Source: Gammaproteobacteria bacterium (GTDB taxonomy: Bacteria; Pseudomonadota; Gammaproteobacteria; UBA6429; Thiohalophilaceae). From it: DNA of 6,732 bases. The notes under the pieces were generated by a model that saw only the letters and a list, made by a program, of their open reading frames with translations, made no database searches and was not told where the DNA came from. A program made the translations under genes and the position numbers. Positions 5,379-6,732 of the stretch are shown here, piece after piece. The stretch is taken from NCBI GenBank assembly GCA_024639445.1, contig JAHEIJ010000121.1, positions 1 through 6,732 on the forward strand. Reading direction: 5' to 3'. Position 1 is the stretch's first letter. Each line of letters starts with the position of its first letter.

Positions 5379-6125
5379 ATGGCCGGACACAGTAAATGGG
5401 CCAATATTCAACACCGCAAAAAGGCGCAGGACGCCAAGCGTGGCAAGCTGTTCACCAAACTCATTCGTGAGATTACTGTCTCCGCCCGCATGGGCGGTGG
5501 TGATCCTGACTCGAATCCACGCCTGCGCGCCGCCATCGACAAGGGACTGGGTGCGAATATGACCAAGGACACCATAGAAAGAGCTGTGAAACGGGGTTCC
5601 GGTGCGGCCGATGGCGAGAATTATGAGGAAGTGCGTTATGAAGGCTATGGGCCGAACGGGGTTGCCGTTATGGTGGATTGCCTGACCGATAACCGGAATC
5701 GTACCGTGTCGGAAGTGCGCCATGCCTTCACCAAGGCAGGCGGAAATCTGGGTACTGATGGCTCGGTGGCCTACCTGTTTAGCAAAATCGGTACCCTGAC
5801 TTTCCCGGCAGGGAGCGACGAAGATCGGGTGATGGAAGTGGCACTCGAAGTCGGTGCAGATGACATCATGAGCAATGAGGACCAGACCCTTGACGTACTG
5901 ACGACGTCGGATGCATTTCTCGATGTGAAAGATGCCATGCTCAAGGCCGGACTGGAACCTGAAATGGCTGAGGTGACTATGTCCCCTTCTACCAGCGTCG
6001 ATCTGGGACTGGAAGACGCGGAAAAGGTCATGCGCCTGGTGGATGCCCTGGAGGATCTTGATGATGTCCAGAACGTCTATACCAATGCCGACTTCTCCGA
6101 TGAGGTCATGGCGCAACTGGCCTGA
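5379..6125 (+). CDS. yebC: YebC/TACO1-family protein
   Basis: Widely conserved cytoplasmic protein of 248 residues, full length for the family. It begins with the hallmark MAGHSKWANIQHRKKAQDAK and continues with KLFTKLIREITVSARMGGGDPDSNPRLR (23-50), IERAVKRGSG (66-75), YEGYGPNGVAVMVDCLTDNRNRT (87-109), the GGNLG-x-x-GSV-x-Y-L-F segment (121-134) and the C-terminal VDALEDLDDVQNVYTN (221-236). The family was long annotated as DNA-binding transcriptional regulators. More recent work on YebC and its mitochondrial relative TACO1 points to a role on ribosomes, helping translation of proline-rich stretches. Which role applies here cannot be read from the sequence. It stands directly upstream of ruvC, as in E. 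coli, and is probably co-transcribed with it, since no terminator is visible in the 98-bp gap. Confidence 0.97.
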   Translation: MAGHSKWANIQHRKKAQDAKRGKLFTKLIREITVSARMGGGDPDSNPRLRAAIDKGLGANMTKDTIERAVKRGSGAADGENYEEVRYEGYGPNGVAVMVDCLTDNRNRTVSEVRHAFTKAGGNLGTDGSVAYLFSKIGTLTFPAGSDEDRVMEVALEVGADDIMSNEDQTLDVLTTSDAFLDVKDAMLKAGLEPEMAEVTMSPSTSVDLGLEDAEKVMRLVDALEDLDDVQNVYTNADFSDEVMAQLA

Positions 6126-6223
6126 ATGCCCGATTTGAGTCTCGCCAACCCATCGCTCGAGTCGGAAGGGAAGTCTGTGCTATGGTCAGGGCTGACAATA
6201 CTGCGAATCTGACTTGGTACTAA

Positions 6224-6732
6224 ATGCCCCTGCGACCTGAGAGCAATCAACTGCCCCGTATCCTCGGTATCGATCCCGGATCCCGTCAGACTGGCTATGG
6301 AATCATTGAAATGCATGCAGGTCGCGCCATCTGGGTGGGCAGTGGCTGTATTCGCATCAAGGGTGAGGATCTTGCCAGTCGCCTGCGCGTCCTGGTTGAG
6401 GGACTGGCTGACATTCTGGATCAGCACCAGCCTGCTATCGTCGCCGTGGAGCAGGTTTTTATGCACCGTAATGCCGATTCCGCCCTCAAGCTGGGGCAGG
6501 CGCGCGGTGCGGCAATAAGCGTTGTGGCCGGTCGGCACCTGCCGGTGCATGAATACACCCCGACCCAAATCAAGAAAGCCATTGTCGGTAAGGGCAATGC
6601 CGCCAAGGCACAGGTCCAGCATATGGTGAAAGCCATGTTGGGGTTATCCCATTTGCCCCAGGAAGATGCCGCTGATGCACTGGCCATCGCTTTGTGCCAT
6701 GCTCATACCGCCCAGACCCTGTCCCGGATGAC
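6224..6732 (+). CDS. ruvC: Crossover junction endodeoxyribonuclease RuvC (3' end outside the window)
   Basis: Resolvase that cuts Holliday junctions symmetrically as a dimer in recombinational repair, working with RuvAB. 169 residues are visible and the frame is open at the window edge; E. coli RuvC is 173 residues, so only a few are probably missing. All four acidic catalytic residues are present: D17 in ILGIDPGSR (13-21), E76 in VAVEQVF (73-79), and D148 and D151 in EDAADALAIALCH (147-159). They correspond to D7, E66, D138 and D141 of E. coli. The start at ATG 6224 directly follows an in-frame TAA (6221-6223), and the next in-frame candidates are only CTG codons, so a 10-residue N-terminal extension (MPLRPESNQL) over E. 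coli RuvC is likely. No clear Shine-Dalgarno sequence precedes this ATG, so translation may be weak. ruvA and ruvB would be expected downstream, outside the window. Confidence 0.96.
   Translation, partial: MPLRPESNQLPRILGIDPGSRQTGYGIIEMHAGRAIWVGSGCIRIKGEDLASRLRVLVEGLADILDQHQPAIVAVEQVFMHRNADSALKLGQARGAAISVVAGRHLPVHEYTPTQIKKAIVGKGNAAKAQVQHMVKAMLGLSHLPQEDAADALAIALCHAHTAQTLSRM

Noticed and set aside
5334..6116. Long (260-codon) open frame on the minus strand opposite yebC
   Set aside because: It is fully antisense to a highly conserved gene, its translation is His/Ile-rich with no recognisable motif, and it has no ribosome-binding site. It is a shadow of yebC codon usage.
6077..6622. 181-codon minus-strand frame opposite the yebC end and ruvC
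   Set aside because: It overlaps the catalytic core of ruvC on the other strand and resembles no protein family I recognise.
1..6732. tRNA, rRNA, CRISPR array, insertion sequence or attachment site
   Set aside because: No cloverleaf-like segment, spaced repeat array, transposase frame or terminal inverted repeats were seen. The three longer gaps (215, 213 and 98 bp) are too small for most of these.

Overview
The window looks like a gammaproteobacterial chromosome of moderate GC. The flanking genes are aspS (3' end), yebC and ruvC, all on the + strand and all with gammaproteobacterial-type sequence. In Escherichia coli the same neighbourhood reads aspS-nudB-yebC-ruvC. Here nudB is absent, and a four-gene signalling operon of about 4.4 kb occupies the space between aspS and yebC. 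The genus cannot be fixed from this sequence. A non-enteric gammaproteobacterium is my inference from the synteny and from the signalling genes.

Layout: the last 176 residues of aspartyl-tRNA synthetase (to 532); a 215-bp gap with a 9-bp direct repeat just upstream of the next ribosome-binding site; a membrane receptor Ser/Thr kinase with an extracytoplasmic CHASE2 sensor, TPR-like helices and a complete PknB-like kinase domain (748-3321); a PP2C phosphatase overlapping it by 4 bp (3318-4106); a protein with one canonical and one degenerate FHA domain (4141-4773); a small single-FHA protein (4809-5165); a 213-bp gap with a terminator-like hairpin and an extended -10 promoter candidate; yebC (5379-6125); and nearly all of ruvC (6224 to the window end).

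The four middle genes make a self-contained phosphothreonine circuit: a writer that can sense an extracytoplasmic signal, an eraser, and two readers. The most interesting detail is a shared motif just after the canonical FHA fold of both readers (E-S/T-T, two residues of small or branched type, a hydrophobic, then x-P-acidic). It resembles the ETT phospho-switch of the actinobacterial regulators GarA and OdhI, but lies on the C-terminal side of the FHA domain instead of the N-terminal side. I infer that the kinase phosphorylates these sites and that the phospho-motif binds an FHA domain in cis or in trans, with the phosphatase resetting it. The sequence does not show what signal is sensed or which cellular process is the output.
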